A stretch of DNA of 64,000 bases from Azolla caroliniana (GCA_043228905.1 JBHGNT010000011.1:12152001-12216000); one strand, 5' to 3'. Shown: positions 47,277 through 60,144, counted from the stretch's first letter. The notes: generated by a model not told the origin, from the sequence alone. Numbers and translations are program-made.

Positions 47277-47610
47277 GTTGGGTGACCAGTTTAAGCAGGT
47301 TGCCCAACTGCTTTAGGGCTTATATTGAGTTGGTCACCCAACCAACTCAATAAAAGATGCAGGTCGCCCAACCGTTTATTTCGAAAGCGGTTGGGTGACC
47401 GGTTTAAGCAGGTTGCCCAACTGCTTTAGGGTTTATATTGAGTTGGTCACCCAACCAACCCAATAAAAGATGTAGGTCGCCCAACCGTTTATTTTTAAAG
47501 CGGTTGGGTGACCAGTTTAAGCAGGTTGCCCAACTGCTTTAGGGTTTATATTGAGTTGGTCACCCAACCAACCCAATAAAAGATGTAGGTTGCCCAACCG
47601 ATGACTATAA
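47261..47610. repeat. MULE subterminal tandem repeat, 113 bp, three units
   Basis: GGTTGCCCAACTGCTTTAGG recurs at about 47298, 47411 and 47524. Each unit also holds GGTTGGGTGACC and GGTCACCCAACC, making local palindromes. Related motifs in opposite orientation fill 52928-53095 near the right end, so they may be transposase-binding sites. Confidence 0.9.
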
Positions 47611-47613
47611 AAG
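47606..47613 (+). promoter_or_regulatory. possible TATA box of MULE gene
   Basis: TATAAAAG directly after the subterminal repeats, the only clear TATA element before the Ulp1 gene. The transcription start and first exon between here and 48870 are unresolved. Confidence 0.3.
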
Positions 47614-48869
47614 CCTAAAACATGTCATTATCTCTTATTTTTTCAAACAAGATTGACAGGTTTCTTTTGCCAGGAAAGAGTTGGGCGTCAAGCGGCCTGC
47701 AATCAACATACACAACAATCAATCTCCTCCATCACTATTCCCAAGTATGTACTAAACCCTATCACATCACTTTTTCTGTTTTTTTTACATGTGGTAGGAA
47801 TAGTTGAGGGATTAGGGTTTGGAGTAGTTGAGGGATTTTGTTTCTTGTTGAGGGATTACAAGGATAAGTAGGTTGAGTTGGTCACCCAACCAACTCAATA
47901 AAAGATGCAACTCAATAAAAGTTTATTCAATCATCTCTCTTTTTCCATGTTGGGGTGTTTCACGAAGTTCACTTGTAGACTGCGTTTCATGGATGAAAGG
48001 ACACTACAAAGTCTGGCTTCTTTGAGATCTGTTCAGATTACGTAGAGTGGAGCAATGCTGCCTTCATTTTGTCTAAGCTCCCTCATTATTTTGTGCTTTA
48101 GAAGTATATTTATTTAATAAAGCATGCTTTCCTATGAAATGTAACTGTAGTGTATAGCATATATTTACTATGAAGTGCAATAGTAGTGTAGGCAACTTCA
48201 ATTCGAAATTGCATATCACAAAGCAGAATGTGGCATATTGCCATTTCTAGCCTGTTTTGTAAATGTTATAGCATGTTGCATATATAATAGGGTTGCTTGA
48301 TGGGGTGGGTGGATGTTGTGAATCGTGATTAGTCGAGGCATGGCAACAAATAATCGATTACAACAAATATCAAATGTTGGTGTGATTAAGATCACAATTT
48401 GTGATATTTTGTGTATAAGATATGGCGAATGAGGTTAGTGAAGTGTGAAGATGGTAGACAAGGGTAATGTAAATGGGTTTTTCTTGATCAACATAGTAAG
48501 GTTTTGATTTTGGCTATGATGATGATTTTTGCTTGTTTTTTGGGATTCAGTTTGCATTGCTAGAAACTTAGGTTATAGCTGAAATTATAGAAAAATACTA
48601 GCCAGTTTTGGGGGGATTTTGGGTTTCATTCGACATTGTTACAACTTAGACAAACTTAATCATGTAAAAAGCACTCATTTTATAGGACATTGGGGTTTGA
48701 GTCTCATTCCTGCTTAATCTAATTATTGCAACATGATAAGTAGGATATAACATATGGGGAGATTTGGAAGTGAGGGATTAGGGTTTAATTATTTGCTTGC
48801 TTAAACTTAATATTGTGTGTGTTTGAGTATTAAAATTCAAAAAATGTTTGATTACTTGAATGGTGGTAG

Positions 48870-50923
48870 ATGGCTTCCAAGTCCAAGTACAAAGATTGGT
48901 GGGATTTCGATAACAATGACATATATCCAACTCAAGAGAGGTATGTCACGAACCAATCTCCCCTAATACTGGTTTAGGGTTTGATGCATGTATGTTGACT
49001 CGTGATTTGTTAAAGGGTCTTTGTTAGAAGACATTGGCGAAGTTCGTCAGCTGACATGTGTACGAGTGGGGACAGAATGGTTCAGACACATACGCCTCAG
49101 ATCGAGCCCATACAGGCCATGGCAACATTTGACCAAGATGCTCCTCCAAATGGTATGTGGATTTGGTGTCGTTTCAATATGTCAATCTTTATGCCAATCT
49201 TTATGTCAATCTTAAATATGTAACACATACAAAAGGAACAGATGATCCTCGCCCAGACTCGTTGTATAAGGTTGGAAGAGATGCAAATAGGAACAAGGCT
49301 TGTGCGTGTATCTATACTGAGTATTGTCGCCTCTCGCCAAGGTGGTATCGCAAAAAAAGTGACATGGAATCACATTTACGCAAGGAACATGGAATAGACA
49401 TAGTCCTACCACGAGGGATGCGTATAGACGAGGAGGAGGGTATTCGGGGGGCATGCTTTAATAGCTATGAGCGTCAGAGATCACTCAGAAGATTCATGGA
49501 CCCCGAAATCAAGTACAACAGAAATCGGCAAACATATATCCGGAAGTTGAAGGTTAGGGTTGTTTCGAGGTACAACTCTATTCCTGTTGAACTCCGTCTT
49601 GACATAGAGGCAGAGTTCGTGGCGCAATTTATGGACAATGAGATGGCCATATACGACTCCAAAAAGGATGAGCGTTTGGAAATGTTGACGAAGAAGATGG
49701 CATCTGGTTTGGATTCTTATGTAAGTATGAGCGAGGATTTCATTTCAGATATGTGTTGGAGGGTTTATTGGCAGACTTCAGATAATAACATGTGTCTTAT
49801 TGTGGTGAAACAGTGTAAAAGGGCGGGGATATCCACCCAACCGCAGGGTGTGTCCACGGATGTGGATGAGGCTCTAAACCCATCTGAGGGTGGTGTGTCC
49901 ACTCCACCGAGACGGAGACGACAAAAGATGCCAGTCCGACGGAAGGAGGTCGAGTCACACACTGATGTTTATTCCCTAACATCAGATTCAGATGACGCTG
50001 CACCGGATGTGGCCATAGTTCAAATTCAGCATGGCAAGGGCATAAGGTTATGGATCCAAACACCAAATAAACACTTCTCCAGGTAGGGTTTATGCGAAAT
50101 ATAAACTAGTATCCTACTAACTGACATGAGGTGTGATGTACCTACTCAAACTACATATTTCTATGCATTCAGGTACCAGCTGACCTGCCAACGTCTCGAT
50201 TTGGCCCTTGATGTTACCGAGTCAGATCTTGAGACCATGTGCAAGTGTCGTGAAATGGCATCGACGTGGACTATGACCTTATTCACGTTGTGGATGGAGT
50301 ATTCATTGCCACTCGAGGTGACAGAACGCTTCACCGTCGTCGACCCAGTGTGGGTGACGCTACACCAACAGACAATGAAGGGGCAAGCCATCCTTAGGAA
50401 GGTGGCTGAATGTGATTTTATGTTCATTCTGATCGTGCTTGACGGGCATTGGGTGTTGTGGACGAAGATGCGACAGAAAGTTTCTAAGCTAACTAGCAAA
50501 GTAGTCTTCTACGATCCATTGAACAACGCAGTGACTAACAACGTGCGGAGAATGGCAGAGTTGGCGATTCGGGAAAATTTCATCTGAACTGTCAGACCAC
50601 ACCATTGTGCCCGAGGGTCGACATCACGTATTGCACATCCCAACTCAGCCAAATTGTTGGGATTGTGGCTTTTACGTCATGAAGACTATCCAAATGTTGG
50701 TGGGGGAGTTCTTACAAGGATGGATATCTCCAACTTTTGTAAGTGTAATTGCAATGCCTTATTCATGTGGATTGTGTATAGATGTGTTCTTATACATATT
50801 TGGTGACAGGGCACAAAGATGTGGTTCACCAAACGCGAAGTAGATTCACTTCGGAATCATATGGACGAGTGGGCACGAAGGGTACTAGGATTTGCACCTG
50901 CGACCGGTGGCTCCATATTGTAA
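48870..50923 (+). pseudogene. MULE-encoded Ulp1-like (C48) cysteine protease, spliced, frameshifted
   Basis: The model is exons 48870-48940, 49028-49152, 49236-50082 and 50173 onward, all with GT-AG introns in matching phases, and a last exon at 50810-50923. The N terminus (MASKSKYKDWWDFDN) is followed by a Cys/His segment of BED or C2H2 character (CACIYTEYC with HLRKEHGI), a charged linker, and then the protease fold. The active-site His is in DGHWVLW, the Asp in VFYDPLNN, and the Gln and Cys in QPNCWDCGFYV. A one-base frameshift near 50575-50585 separates Asp from Gln/Cys and creates a TGA at 50585. In MULEs such genes are captured SUMO-protease relatives of unknown role. Before the frameshift this copy looks intact. 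Confidence 0.8.
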
Positions 50924-51340
50924 ATTTTGTGAATGTTATTTTCAGCACAAATTTTGCTATAGAGCTGATGTTGTAACTATATTTTGGAATCCACACAAAT
51001 TTTGTATAGTGAGAATCGACTCATTGTATATCGCGATTACTTATTAATGGAAATGTTGTTTACAACAAGTGTTTATCTCAAGTTGATTTGTTTTAAACCA
51101 ATCACAAGTTGTGATGTAAAGTTGATTTGCTGTTTTCAACCAATCTAAGTTGTGATCTAAAGTTGATTTGTTGTTTTAAAAGTTTCTCAAGTTGTGATCT
51201 CCAATACATTTGATGATTCCACGTTTTAAAAAAACCAATTTGGCTTGCCATTATATGCAGTTGTGGCCCCAAATGCCATGGGAGTTGGTATCCCATTATA
51301 GTACATGATATGTAGTTCTGATAAGGGGTCTAACCATGAA
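50924..51340. other. MULE internal spacer
   Basis: AT-rich, with AAGTTGTGATCTAAAGTTGA recurring in diverged form three times (about 51068-51200). It corresponds to where the body of a transposase would be expected, but none is present. Confidence 0.5.
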
Positions 51341-51344
51341 ACCA

Positions 51345-52120
51345 TCTTTATAATCGGATGTGCCAACTCATGCAATGCATTACGAAATCCACATTCAATG
51401 CCCAATGTGAGGAGTTAAAGGTAGAATATGCAAACAAGCCAGGTGTTTGGCATACATAGAAGGAGGATGGTGTGGCTTGACATGTGTGTGGAGGAAATTG
51501 TGGCCCAAATTTGGTAGAATGTTCAACTACGGACATGTTGACACTACCAATCTCGTGGAGAGACATTGGTAGTTTATCAAATATACTGCCTTAAGAGGGA
51601 GGATAAACCGATCAATTACCGATCTTGTGCATGTTTTAATCGGGGACAATCAAACTGGCACTTGCATCGGGGGTACTGTTATTGAATGGTACAAGCAACG
51701 ACAAGAAATATGTGAGAGTGGTAGATTTGCACCACGTGCAAATTGTAGGGATCAAACAACAAGACTTAAAGAGGCCGAAAGGCTACTAGAGAGGTATGAA
51801 ACTAATGATGCGACAATGCATATTGTGGACGAGCCCCGATATTGGTTTAAAATATTGAGCTTGACAAAACCGAATGTATGGTATAATGTATCGCTCCATA
51901 TTGTGATTGCCAAGACCCTACGAGTAAATGTAAGCATATACTCGGCATCAGGATGATTATTGAGAGGCACATGCCACATCTATGAGGGTCGTTGCCTTTT
52001 ATAGATCATGCAACCCATATGCGCAATGACCATTTCACAGAGACAGAAGTGGAGACAAGGGTAGAACCAGTCGAGGAGACAAACCCTATAACATCACAAA
52101 TGGAGGAATGGGAGTCGAAA
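51345..52120 (+). pseudogene. MULE transposase C-terminal remnant
   Basis: Interrupted plus-strand frames carry TTNLVERHW-like wording, then VLIGDNQTGTCIGGTVIEWY and RFAPRANCRDQTTRLKEAER. After them comes WYNVSLHIVIAKTLRVNV, which in fragment 1 is the SWIM finger with CDCQ and KCTH. This is the region after the catalytic core in MULE-type transposases. The SWIM cysteines are lost here through a deletion near 51895-51915, and the catalytic domain is absent. Confidence 0.65.
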
Positions 52121-52189
52121 ATACAAACGGTTGAGGGGGCTATTCAATGTCTTAGGCAAAGGTTATGATCCCTCGACCGTGCAACAAAT

Positions 52190-52552
52190 TTGGCATGTAT
52201 GGAGTCCATTGAAGAAATAGGTCAGACGCTGGTGTATCATCTAGGTGCACCGAAACCAACCAATGAAGAAGACCGTGGATCCATAGGGCGTAAGCAAGCA
52301 ATTGGTGCAAAAAGGGGAGCATCAATCAACATTTCACAAGATCTTATTGGCAGCTCCCCAAACACTTGCAAGGCACACACAGGAAAAATGCAAAGAGGCG
52401 CAAGTCGAGCTAGGAGGCGGTTGCCAATATGTGCAACAGAGAAGATGCGATGCTTGCATTGCAATGCCTTGTCCTTTAGATCAAGGGACTCAAATGTTGA
52501 TTGTTGCAAGAATTGTGGTCGCATCTTGCCATCATCTTTGGATGAGCCATAA
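52190..52552 (+). pseudogene. MULE transposase tail with zinc-ribbon motif
   Basis: A 120-codon open frame also present in fragments 1 and 2. After a variable part it has KMRCLHCNALSFRSRDSN followed by VDCCKNCGRILPSS, that is CX2C, a spacer, and a CCX2C pair, which looks like a zinc ribbon. Its preservation in all three copies suggests it belonged to the original transposase or to a separate small protein. It has no ATG at its start, so I treat it as the end of a larger broken gene. Confidence 0.55.
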
Positions 52553-53073
52553 ACATAGCTTGAGTGGTTTTGCGGACCGGTGCATTTGGGTTTACAATGT
52601 TTCAAGTGGATTTATGTTGATTTATGAGTGCATTTGGGAGTATGTCATATGTTGATTTATGTTTTAAGTTTCCTTATTCAAGTATGTCATCCTTTGATTT
52701 GGGTTTACGGTGTTTAAAGTGGATTTACGTTCTCTGTTTTAAGTTTTAAGTTTTTTAACTTTTAACTTTTATGTTTTAATATGATTATTTGTTTTAACAT
52801 AAGTATGGTAAAGATCGTCGATTTTGAATAATTTAAGGTTGAATTTTGTGATTGTTTGATATGTTATTGTAAGTTTTAAGTGTAATGAACAAGCTTATTT
52901 GAAGATTTTGGTCGAAATGATACATTTGGTTGGGCGACCAATCAGTTGGGAAACCTGCAAATGTCAAGGTTGGGTGACCTAAAACGGTTGGGCGACTTGC
53001 AACAGTCAAAGTTGGGCGACCAACGACTCAGAGTTGGGCGACCTCTAACAGGGTTGGGCGACCATCGACTCAG

Positions 53074-53232
53074 AGTTGGGCGACCTCTGACAACTTTTTT
53101 TTTCGCGCGTTCTTCCTTATCGAAATCTAACGGTGCAGATCGCACGCGCCTTCCTCTAAGCGACCTACACCGTTTGTGGCCGCGATTCCCTCGCCATCCC
53201 TCTTTATTATTTGATGCAGAATAGACACGAGC
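53074..53232 (-). repeat. MULE right terminal inverted repeat
   Basis: Partner of 47118-47276. Ends GACACGAGC at 53232, followed by CATACATAC. Confidence 0.85.
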
Positions 53233-53400
53233 CATACATACACATACATTTATGTACATACACACACACATATGTACATACATTTACATACATACACTGT
53301 ACATTACATACATAGTGTGCTGCACTCTGTTTCTTCCTCTCTACTCCCTCCCTAAACCCTAACGATCGATCACCCACATCTCCTTCTCTTTCCTGCTCAC

Positions 53401-56400
53401 ATGGCCATTGCCACACCTTCCTCTCTCGACGACTTCGTTGCTTCTGCGTTGAAAGAGGAGCTTCGTATCGATGGTCGCAGGCCTTTCGATTCTCGACGCC
53501 TCAACATCAAATTCTCCAGGTATTTTCTTTCTTTTCTTCTTTCAATTCTACTACTACTCCTGTCTCCCTCCCTCTGTCCATAGTCAGTAGTCTGTTTTGT
53601 GCTTCACAAAAGACCTCTGTCTATTACTTTGTCTAAAGCTGCAAACTGAGTTTATGATTTCGAAGCACAATGCTTCAAGTTGAGGTGACATAATTTGAGG
53701 CTCGAAATATTTGGAGCATTGGGCCTTGAAGGATTAGCCTCACCGGATTAGACTTTGAAGGATTTGAAATTCAAAGGATTTTATCTTGGCATCCCAAAAC
53801 CCATTGAAGGACTTGAAGGTCTTAAGTTTTTTGAATGTTTTGAAGCACAAATCTGTTGACGGATTTGAAGCTCAAATATAAGCCCTGGAAGTCTATAACC
53901 AACCCTTTTGAAGTCTTAACCCTTTTAAGGGATTGAATCTAGGATTTGATGCCGAGAACCTTTGAATGCTCAGACTTTTAAAGGATTTGCAGGTAGGGTT
54001 TGAAGCCCAAAATCTTTGAGGGATTTCTATCTCTAAACCAAATCATCAATTGATTTGGGTGTGAAATCAAAAGCCTTTAAGCTCAAACCTGAGCCTTTGA
54101 AGGATTCAGATAAAATAAAAGTCTTTTGAAAGATTCAGAGTTCATGAATCAATGGCTTTGAAGGATATGAAGCGCAAATTAGAGCCTTTGAGAGGAATCA
54201 GAAGCTCTAAATAGGAAAGGAATTACTTTAAATTGCAGAAATATGTTGGGAAAAATCCACGAAACTAATGAACATTTTATTCTCAATATCTTCCGCTTAA
54301 TTCTGGAAATACTAATGCATATTTTTATGACCCAGTTTTTCCTCTTAAACTGCTCTGACTTAGCAGTCTTGTTATCACACAGGGAGGATGGAGCTGCAGA
54401 AGTACAGTTAGGCCAGACACATATAATGTGTGTGGTAAGCTGTCAGCTGGTACCACCCTTTCCGGATAGACCAAATGAGGGTAGCCTCTCAGTGTTCACT
54501 GAATTTTCACCCATGGCTGACCCATCCTTTGAACCTGGACGGCAAGGAGAGAATGCCGTGGAGCTAGGTCGAGTTGTTGATCGTGGATTAAGGCAAGTTT
54601 CTCTTGTACTCTACCCTTCTATATGCCAGTATTATTATTTTTAGGGTAAATCTCTGCAGCACCTCTTTCCTTGTTTCTGCAAAATGCCCTTTGTCAATCC
54701 CTCTCGAGCAGTAAAATGTGCTATCTGAGCATGTATATGATCAATTCATTCCCTTTTCCTTGCTTTCAAGGGCTGACCAGGGGCATTTGGGGACATAATG
54801 AAAACTTAGTTGCATTCAGCAAAATAAAGAAAAACACAGTAACATTTCAGAGTTTTCCATGACTTGGTTTCCCTGCCTCTTCAACTCCACAGTTAAGACA
54901 ACTCAAATCATTGTTAAAAATAAATAAATTTGCCAGAAGGTAATAAAACTTCATTGAGATTGGTTGAGAATCATTTATTAAATGCATACAAAAGGTTTTA
55001 TTTTAAAAGCATTCCAAGATTCCAAGGTATTTCTATCTTCAATTTCAAAATTAATGGTGATTTCCAATTTTTCATGTGAGAAATTACACTAAACTTGGAT
55101 CCTTTTTGAAACACTACTTCAAATGCCCCACAGATTGGCTTTGATTTGGTAACTTATTTTTTTCGTATGTGATTACAGGGAGAGTCGTGCAGTAGACACG
55201 GAATCATTGTGTGTTATAGCCGGGAAGGCAGTGTGGGCATTGCGAATAGATATTTGTGTACTCGACAATGGAGGGCATGTTTCATTAACCAAGTGATAAG
55301 CAGTTGCTGATGTACTCCTTTTTTGGCTTGTAATGATCTCTTTTAATATGCAGAAATCTGACTGATGCAGCTAGTGTTGCTGCACTAGCAGCACTTCTTT
55401 CATTCCGTAGACCAGAGTGCAGTACTGAAACAGGGGAGATCATGATATACCCACCAGAGGTGTGGATCCTGCATCTCTTTCCCCCAATGAGTTTGGTCAT
55501 TCTTCTATATAGAGATTACTCAAGCATGTATAATGCATGGTAGATTTCCTTTAGTGTTCTGGGGCTATGATTCTAATTTGTGCTACTAAGTACCAATTAT
55601 TAAATACTGAATATTGCATGATTACGACTTTGGATTCATGATGCTGTATATTATATTTGTCTTACAGGTACGTGATGTAATTAAGTTGAGTGAAGTGGTA
55701 TTGAATTCCTAAACATGCTAGAAATTGATCCTTTCATTCGTCCTTGATCGAGAAATTTACTCTCTCACCCGTGCTTTCTCTAGCAGCTAGTGATGTGGGT
55801 AGGTTTCCATGTACAATATCAAATATGTCTTCCCCCATGTTGTGTCACCTCTTCGAGCTCATGATATGATTCTCCCAAGAATTGGTTCACCATGATTGTG
55901 CAGGAAAATGAAACAACCAGTTTCCTGTTTTCCATAGATTCCTTTCATTTTTAATGAGTTTATTAAAATTCTTCTCTTCAATCCTTCCACCATGCCTGAA
56001 GATGTGCATTGACGGTACACAATTAAGTTTAACGATTTATGGGATATCAAGCTTGTATATGTTGAAGTTACTATAATTCAATATGTTTGTTGTGATTTAA
56101 TATTCTTTGGTGGCATCCTTCATGAGCAAGCCGTTTCATGTCTCTCATGTATAAGCTGTGACCATTATATTATTTATGGAAACCTCAAGTGTAAGCTCTA
56201 AACTGAACTTACAAGCTTTCACTATCCAAGATATGGCACTTTCTCTGATAATCTCGTCATAGCTAAACCAACAAAGGAACATCCAATTACTACATCCATG
56301 CATTGCCAGCAGAATGGTATCTTGGTAAGTTCTACGGTATGTAACTCAAGAGTTTGACAGATTCTCCACAGGTTGTGATTACCCATAAGTATATTTGGTG

Positions 56401-58304
56401 CTTTCCGAATGGAATATTTATTCATGTGGATGGTTGGCGACGTTCAAATCATATAGCTCTCCAATCAAGTAAAACTCGGAAAGTTGAGACTTCAGTACCA
56501 TTTCAGAACCCAAAGATAAGAACCAACAAAAAATTGTAAATTTGATATTGAATTCCGTGTCAAAAGGTAGGTTAACTTCTACCAGAGACCTTTTTTGGGG
56601 TTTCCTGGCAGACAGACTTCTAGATATACTACACAGGTTCTAGATATGTTACCTTGCTTCTATAGAGAGTGAGAGAGAGAGCTCGTCGTTGCATGCATCA
56701 GAGAAAGCAACTATGTATTGTAGGTAAGGGAGCCGCTTCCATTGATCCTTCATCATTTACCAGTCTCAGTCACATTTGCATTCTTTGGAGGTGGAGATCT
56801 TGTGGTATGGATTTTACAATTTTCATTGTTTTGCATGATATTTTCTAATTAATCAGAACTCATGTTTGAGTATCGTGTAGGATATTACAGGTCATGGACC
56901 CAAGCTATAGAGAAGAGCTAGTAATGAAAGGAAGACTCACTGTAACTATGAATGTGCATGGAGATATTTGCACAGTCCAGAAAGGTGGTGGAATTGGCAT
57001 ACGCTCAAGTGAGATAATGCGTTGTTTGAGGATCGCTTCCACGAAAGTACTCGAAATAACATCTTCATTAAAGAAGGCAGTAAGTATACATTTCTAATTT
57101 CAAAGGTTAATCATCCTGTCAGATGTGTTAATTTGTGAAAGGGTGCAATTACTCTTCATTGGAGCTTTGATATGTTGGCACTCTGGTGTAAATTAGGTTT
57201 TGTCAAATGTGTTTAGCTCTTCATCATACACTTCATCGCTAGAAAATTTTGAAGAGATTTTTTTTTTCATCATCTCCAAAGCCTCTTTTGAGAAAATTGC
57301 TGAAGGTTCTTTCCATAGTCACTTGTACACTCTTTTCCTGAATTTCTCTCTGAAACCTTTTTAAAAGGTCTCCTGACCTCCATTCAGGTTATCTATTGTC
57401 ATGCCACTCTTTTCTGCCAGCGTTGTTTAGTAGCAATCTTTTATTCAATATTGAGCATGTGTATATCCTTCTTTAATCCGTGATTAGACTTGAATTGCAA
57501 ATTATTTCTATAGGGCCCTGTGTCCTTGTCATAGTCGAATAGTAACAATCAAGAAATGTGAGAATAATCCGATGTTTCTTAATATTTGCATGGAGAATCT
57601 AAATTAATGATAGAATCTGTGCTGTAGGTTGAAGCATATGAAACAGAGAGAGCTCAAAGGAAAATCAAGAGGCACAGAAACGTTTTAGCACAGGGCAATG
57701 CATATGATATCAGTGAAAATTGTCAAAAGGACTCCGAAATGGTGGAGGCCATGCTTGAAAATGAAAAATCCAGTGCTGGAATAGGGGGAAATTCAGAAGG
57801 TTCTAGTGATAATGATTCAGATAGCCATTCAGATAATGCAAAGGAGGTCGGTGAAGACACCGCAGTTATAAGACCATCAGAGAATAAAATACAGAAACCT
57901 GCAGAACTTGACCAACCAAATGATTCTTTGTTTGAGGGTGGTGTTTCACAGTGGTATGACGTGTGACTGTTCTTATATTTCTTTTTAGGCTCAGGCATGA
58001 CTCAAATATATAGTTTGCTGCAGGGAGGAAGCTGCAAATCCAATAAAAAGTGCAGATCTAACCAGTAATATTGGTGAGATTTTTATCTTCCTGGTGTCGT
58101 TGCCGAGGCCAAAAATAATTTTTAACATGAGTTTTCTTTATAAATCTAGTACAAGCTTTTGTTGATTTTGTCTCTCATTGTGCAGATGCGCAAGGGTTCT
58201 TAAACCAAGTTGCAGCAACAATTGCAGATATGGAAAACCCACAGAGTTTACATGACACAGTTAAGAAGAACAAGAGGAGGAAAAGGAGAAATAATGGGAA
58301 CTAA
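53401..58304 (+). CDS. RRP45: exosome complex subunit RRP45 (EXOSC9), 9 exons
   Basis: The joined exons 53401-53519, 54383-54592, 55179-55274, 55354-55459, 56724-56804, 56891-57079, 57628-57953, 58024-58073 and 58186-58304 give 431 residues with consistent phases. The protein has an RNase PH fold: EELRIDGRRPFDSR, VQLGQTHIMCVVSCQLV, NEGSLSVFTEFSPMADPSFE, VELGRVVDRGLRESRAVDTE, LCVIAGKAVW, NLTDAASVAALAALLSFRRP. The C terminus is acidic and Ser-rich, then Lys/Arg-rich (KKNKRRKRR), a likely nuclear signal. RRP45 is a ring subunit of the RNA exosome in nucleus and cytoplasm and is itself non-catalytic. Length fits plant RRP45B/CER7. In this model introns 2 and 3 begin with GC, not GT. Confidence 0.92.
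53690..54215. repeat. TTTGAAGGATT minisatellite in RRP45 intron 1
   Basis: A degenerate 11-30 bp repeat built on TTTGAAGGATT and TTTGAAGC fills most of intron 1. It is not coding. Confidence 0.8.
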
Positions 58305-60140
58305 AGAGACATCAGAACATCCAGATCATGCTGTGCTCTTTTGCCTTATTCTACCCTAATCAGCACTCTTGGCTTCCAAACCCAGGTATAAATCATAGAT
58401 TATCTGACATTCAGGTTTGATGGCAAGCCTTTCAATCTTGCACTTTGCCCCTATTGAGTTAAAAAGATTTCTAATGCGGAAGAAGTGAAGATATAAAGCA
58501 GCACATTATTCACTGGTGATTGCAACATTCCTTCAAAAGCTCTAGAAGAGAAGCAAGCTTTTGCCTCATCCATAATTCAGAAAAACTGTTTTGGAAAGCT
58601 TAGTCTCTGTAGTATGGATACATTTTTTCTAATATCTGATCATTTTGAATTGAGGCTAACCTAAGTCTTATTCGACATCTCATCATACGTATGTCCTTGC
58701 TAATCTCATTGCAGATAGCTGTCGGTATTTCATTGCCAGGAAGGCTTTTGTTACGATCCATTGGTTTGGAAAAAAGTAGTGTGTACAATGTATTTTGAAG
58801 TAGTGGACTGTTTTTTTGAGGGAAAAACTTTAATACCCTAGTTTCTTGCTCCAAAATCCCAAGATTTTGTTATTTCGTGAATGCCGTTAGTTCAAACCTG
58901 AAATATTTTGTACAGGGTAATGAGCTTCATGAAACGACACATTAAGAATGCTAAGAAATTGGACTTTTACTTACATTTCTCTTCAGAAAAGCATTATGCA
59001 CAGTAATGTTATGTGGACAATCGTTTCAATCTTGACCACAAAATATCAATCAAGCTCGGTCATCATTTTAATATTCATGTAGGAAGTAATAGTTAATTAT
59101 CTAAGTTTCTTTGTTTGTTGGATTTGAAATGTGGGCATGTTTCTCATTATTGTGGTTGAAAAAGGATTTTATATCTCACTTTGCATGGTACATGCAATTT
59201 ATATGTTGCAAGGATTAACCAAATGTCGAATCTCTAAATTCATTAACTGTCATTTGTCATATTTTATAGTTGTATACGATGTAATGCCTATTGCACATTT
59301 ATGCCAAATTTGCCCTCCAAGTGTTGGAAGAAGATTGGCTTGACCTTGAAATTGAAGTGTTGGTGGCCATGATATAAACATTTGATGCTGAATTTTGACA
59401 AGGGCAACATGTTCTTGAGACATTTTTGGACATGTGTGATATAGGAATATGATTCCTCTTCATTTGGATTTAGAGACATGAGAAGTAACAAGGCAAAGTT
59501 ACGAGAAGGAGAATGTGTAGTACATTAATAGAGCCGAAGCCTAAGCTTTCCAATAATTAAACATGTGAATTGTACTAAGCATTTGTTACACATTAAAAGT
59601 AACTTGCCATTATTTTGATGTTAAACTTCTAGGCTCTCGCTTTCTTTTGGGTACTAGAGCCTAAGATTATGTTATTGCCTGACTGGACTAACTGTTTTCA
59701 AATCTTCCCATATGAAAACACTTGGGCAATTTGGACTTCAAGCATTACTAACTAGTTTTATCATTTTCCCTTAGTTAGAGGGGTATTAGTCAAACGCTGT
59801 GTGCATTGGTTTCTGCCATAATTATGTTTTTTCTGGTGTAGCCTGTAGGGATGAGAGATACACTTGAAAGAGAAGGTCAGGTCAAAATCTGGATAGGGAG
59901 CACTATGTAACAAAACTTTGCCTGGGAAAGCAAGATGATGATTATTTTTGAAACACTGTTCATAGCATTTGACTGAAAATGATATAACATTGTTGGTCAT
60001 TTTCAACCTATAAAATCGCTAATCCATGAGATCCAAAGTTCATCTTACAAGGGAGGGGCTCTTGAATACATCATTGAGCTTCTCAATGCGAGCCCATTAA
60101 TAAAATAGTTAGGCTCTATGGAACTTTAATTATAATTCCA
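58305..60140. other. 3' UTR of RRP45 and intergenic spacer
   Basis: The first few hundred bases are probably the RRP45 3' UTR. I saw no gene, LTR or RNA feature in the remainder. Confidence 0.5.
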
Positions 60141-60144
60141 GTGA

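Larger units (their letters stand above)
47118..53232 (+). mobile_element. MULE with Ulp1-like gene, internally reduced
   Basis: Terminal inverted repeats of about 159 bp (47118-47276 and 53074-53232) match over most of their length, including GTGTCTATT, GAGGGAATCGCGGCCAC and GAGGTCGCCCAAC. Identical 9-bp CATACATAC repeats flank both ends, fitting a Mutator-like target duplication, although they lie in a microsatellite. Inside are subterminal repeats, a spliced C48 protease gene and the C-terminal part of a transposase. The catalytic DDE part of the transposase was not found, so movement would need a helper element. Confidence 0.8.

Noticed and set aside
49157-49235. Upstream start for the Ulp1-like protein at 49157
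   Set aside because: A 3' splice site at 49235 and two upstream exons in matching phase explain the N terminus better. 49157-49235 would be intron.
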